A stretch of 5,778 bases of DNA from Treponema sp. (lineage in GTDB: Bacteria; Spirochaetota; Spirochaetia; Treponematales; Breznakiellaceae): contig JAIRRU010000036.1 in NCBI GenBank assembly GCA_031255815.1, positions 1-5,778 of the forward strand. Direction: 5' to 3'. Both the position numbers and the translations under genes were made by a program. The notes beneath the pieces were generated by a model. The model did not search any database. It saw only the letters and a list, made by a program, of their open reading frames with translations, and was not told the DNA's origin. Position 1 is the first letter of the stretch, and every line of letters begins with the position of its first letter. Shown piece after piece: positions 4,476 through 5,778 of the stretch.

Positions 4476-4499
4476 CGAACCTTACGGACAGGCACGAAC
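4473..4499 (-). repeat. 27-base motif upstream of the membrane-protein gene (copy 2)
   Basis: CCGCGAA, eight bases, ACAG, one base, CACGAAC, with the same spacing as 3663-3689. It lies 59 bases upstream of the membrane-protein ATG and 17 bases after the serine hydrolase stop. It is upstream of the candidate -35 box, a position compatible with a regulator site, but a decayed dispersed repeat is equally possible. Confidence 0.45.
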
Positions 4500-4516
4500 G
4501 AAATCCTGTACGGTTC

Positions 4517-5725
4517 CTAGTCGTCGATGGCCCCGTAGACAGTCTGGGCGAAGCGTTTGGGCAGGTTGTCGTTTCCCCCGGGAAAACGCTGAATCAGGAA
4601 CACCGCTACCAGGTCTTCTTCGGGGTCTATGCAGTACCAGGTACCCTGTTTACCGCCCCAGGCCCATTCGCCCAGCGAACCGTTGAGACCGGCAGGAACC
4701 TTGTCCTGCATGGTGCGTACCCCCAAGCCGTATCCGTAACCGGCCATCTGGGGGAAGGCGAAACTGGACATCAGCTCCGGCCCTACATGGTTCTGCCTGA
4801 TAAGATCCACCGTCTTGCGGGAAAGAACCCTCGTATTCCCCAGTTTGCCGCCCTTTACCAGGAGACACCCGTACCTGGACATATCCGCCAGGGTCGAGGC
4901 AAGCCCGCCGCCTCCGCTTTCATAGGCGGGGGGCGCTTTTTCTTTACCCGGATCGACCCAGTCAGGCTCCTGCTGCCGTTGAAGCCCCGCTTCCGTATGG
5001 GCGTAGACCGCCGCGAGACGGGGCTGTTTTTCGGCGGGGACATAAAAAGCGGTATCGGTAAGTTCCAGGGGATCAAAAATAGTATCTTTCAAATAGAGCC
5101 CCAGGGTTTTTCCTGAAATTACCTCAATAAGCCGGCCCAGCAGGTCGTGGGAAAAACCGTACATCCAGTATTCGCCCGGCTGGAAGCAGAGGGGAACCTT
5201 GGCCGCCTCGTCAACAACCCGGGCGGTGGCCCAGGGCTTCCCCCGGGCGGCGTCCTCGATCGAAGCTTTTTCGGCCTCCCTGAAAAGCCGCGCCGAGTAG
5301 GATTGCTCCCCGGGGTAGGGTATCCCGGAGGTCATGGTAAACAGATGCTCGAAAGTTACCGGCCGCCGGGCTTTTTCAAGCTGGACAATACCCCTGCTGT
5401 CGTGACGGGCCACTTTCAGTTCCTTAAAAGCGGGAAGGAATTCCGCTATCGGGTCGTGAAGTTTGAACAGCCCCTTTTCGTAGAGGGTCATGGCCGCGGC
5501 AATGGTAAAGGTTTTGGTCATCGAATAGATGCGGAAGATAGTATCGTTCCGCATGGGGATATTTCGCTCCCTGTCCTGCATGCCAAAACTCTTACAGTAC
5601 GCGGTAACGCCGCGCCTTACGATAAGGGCGTTTACCCCCGCCGCTTCCCCCGTATCAACAATGCGCTGGAGGTAAGCGTCCACGTTTTGCAGTCTCTTCG
5701 AACAGAATCCGCCGGAATTTTCCAT
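4517..5725 (-). CDS. Serine hydrolase of the beta-lactamase class C / EstB family
   Basis: The 402-residue product belongs to the serine beta-lactamase-like superfamily (Pfam Beta-lactamase), which includes class C beta-lactamases, D-aminopeptidases and EstB-type esterases. Seen in the sequence: DTIFRIYSMTKTFTIAAAMT (61-80) with the S-x-x-K nucleophile and base Ser68/Lys71; HDPIAEFLPAF (90-100); a TSGIPY loop (132-137); WMYGFSHDLLGRLIEVISG (187-205), in which Tyr189 should be the catalytic tyrosine of the Y-x-N/Y-x-x motif; ESGGGGLASTLADMSRYGCL (269-288); and WAWGGKQGTWYCIDPEEDLV (354-373), the W-G-G-x-x-G-T element that replaces the lactamase K-T-G box. These favour an esterase or transesterase of the EstB type over a true beta-lactamase. 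No signal peptide is visible, so it is probably cytoplasmic. AAGGAG lies 11 bases before the ATG. The substrate cannot be told from the sequence. Confidence 0.92.
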   Translation of the reverse strand: MENSGGFCSKRLQNVDAYLQRIVDTGEAAGVNALIVRRGVTAYCKSFGMQDRERNIPMRNDTIFRIYSMTKTFTIAAAMTLYEKGLFKLHDPIAEFLPAFKELKVARHDSRGIVQLEKARRPVTFEHLFTMTSGIPYPGEQSYSARLFREAEKASIEDAARGKPWATARVVDEAAKVPLCFQPGEYWMYGFSHDLLGRLIEVISGKTLGLYLKDTIFDPLELTDTAFYVPAEKQPRLAAVYAHTEAGLQRQQEPDWVDPGKEKAPPAYESGGGGLASTLADMSRYGCLLVKGGKLGNTRVLSRKTVDLIRQNHVGPELMSSFAFPQMAGYGYGLGVRTMQDKVPAGLNGSLGEWAWGGKQGTWYCIDPEEDLVAVFLIQRFPGGNDNLPKRFAQTVYGAIDD

Positions 5726-5736
5726 GTTTATCGCTG

Positions 5737-5742
5737 CTCCTT
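5737..5742 (-). promoter_or_regulatory. Ribosome binding site of the serine hydrolase gene
   Basis: AAGGAG on the minus strand, 11 bases before the ATG at 5725. The spacing is slightly long, but there is no competing in-frame start and the match is complete. It supports 5725 as the start. Confidence 0.6.
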
Positions 5743-5750
5743 AATGATTT

Positions 5751-5778
5751 GAGGCTGTTCCATAACTTCAGTTTTTGG
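5751..5778 (+). repeat. Probable partial copy C of the palindromic repeat (cut by window edge)
   Basis: GAGGCTGTTCCATAACTTC, then AGTTTTTGG, aligns with the left arm of the element as seen in copy A and the reverse complement of copy B: the GAG..TGTTCCA.AAC core is shared, and most other differences are C/T or G/A. The window ends before the central hairpin, so this is only likely. It lies directly upstream of the serine hydrolase ribosome binding site. The exact 10-mer GAGGCTGTTC also occurs inverted at 3691-3700. Confidence 0.45.

Noticed and set aside
2996..5725. A new defence or toxin system formed by the Uma2, membrane-protein and serine hydrolase genes
   Set aside because: The genes are separated by 103- to 233-base gaps with their own promoter-like sequences and repeats, and no known defence partner is present. 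Co-orientation alone is not enough.
5147..5752. Plus-strand open frame opposite the serine hydrolase (201 residues)
   Set aside because: It is a shadow of a conserved gene, with no family features and no ribosome binding site supporting it.

Overview
This GC-rich window comes from a bacterium. Codon third positions in the long genes are mostly G or C. The class II fructose-bisphosphate aldolase, the very short omega-like RNA polymerase subunit next to miaA, and the dispersed palindromic repeats together suggest a spirochaete of the Treponema lineage, perhaps one of the higher-GC insect-gut treponemes. That placement is from memory of protein families and was not searched.

Layout. At the left edge (about 42-212, +) is a broken piece of an IS30-family transposase ending just past the 3' end of miaA. 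A minus-strand cluster follows, transcribed leftward: an omega-like subunit (rpoZ, 1556-1747), a small unrecognised reading frame (1269-1517) and the tRNA dimethylallyltransferase miaA (254-1252). Divergent from it, on the plus strand, is fba (1897-2895). The two transcription units are separated by two well-spaced sigma-70-type promoters placed back to back. Downstream of fba, in convergent orientation, is a Uma2-family (DUF820, PD-(D/E)XK nuclease fold) gene (2996-3574). Further right on the minus strand are an unrecognised polytopic membrane protein (3808-4413) and a beta-lactamase/EstB-type serine hydrolase (4517-5725).

How the genes relate. The rpoZ to miaA cluster is information processing (transcription and tRNA modification) and fba is central glycolysis. 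The right half is accessory: three minus-strand genes with gaps of about 100-230 bases and no obvious shared pathway. I see no coherent new multi-gene system.

The most notable structure is in the intergenic DNA. A palindromic element of about 55 bases occurs as two copies in opposite orientation flanking the Uma2 gene, with a probable third partial copy at the right edge. A 27-base in-register motif lies upstream of both the Uma2 and membrane-protein genes. A 20-base motif (18/20 identical) lies just after the stop codons of rpoZ and the membrane protein. Two minus-strand genes (rpoZ and the membrane protein) lack a Shine-Dalgarno sequence and have a candidate -10 box 6-7 bases before their ATG, which suggests leaderless transcripts.
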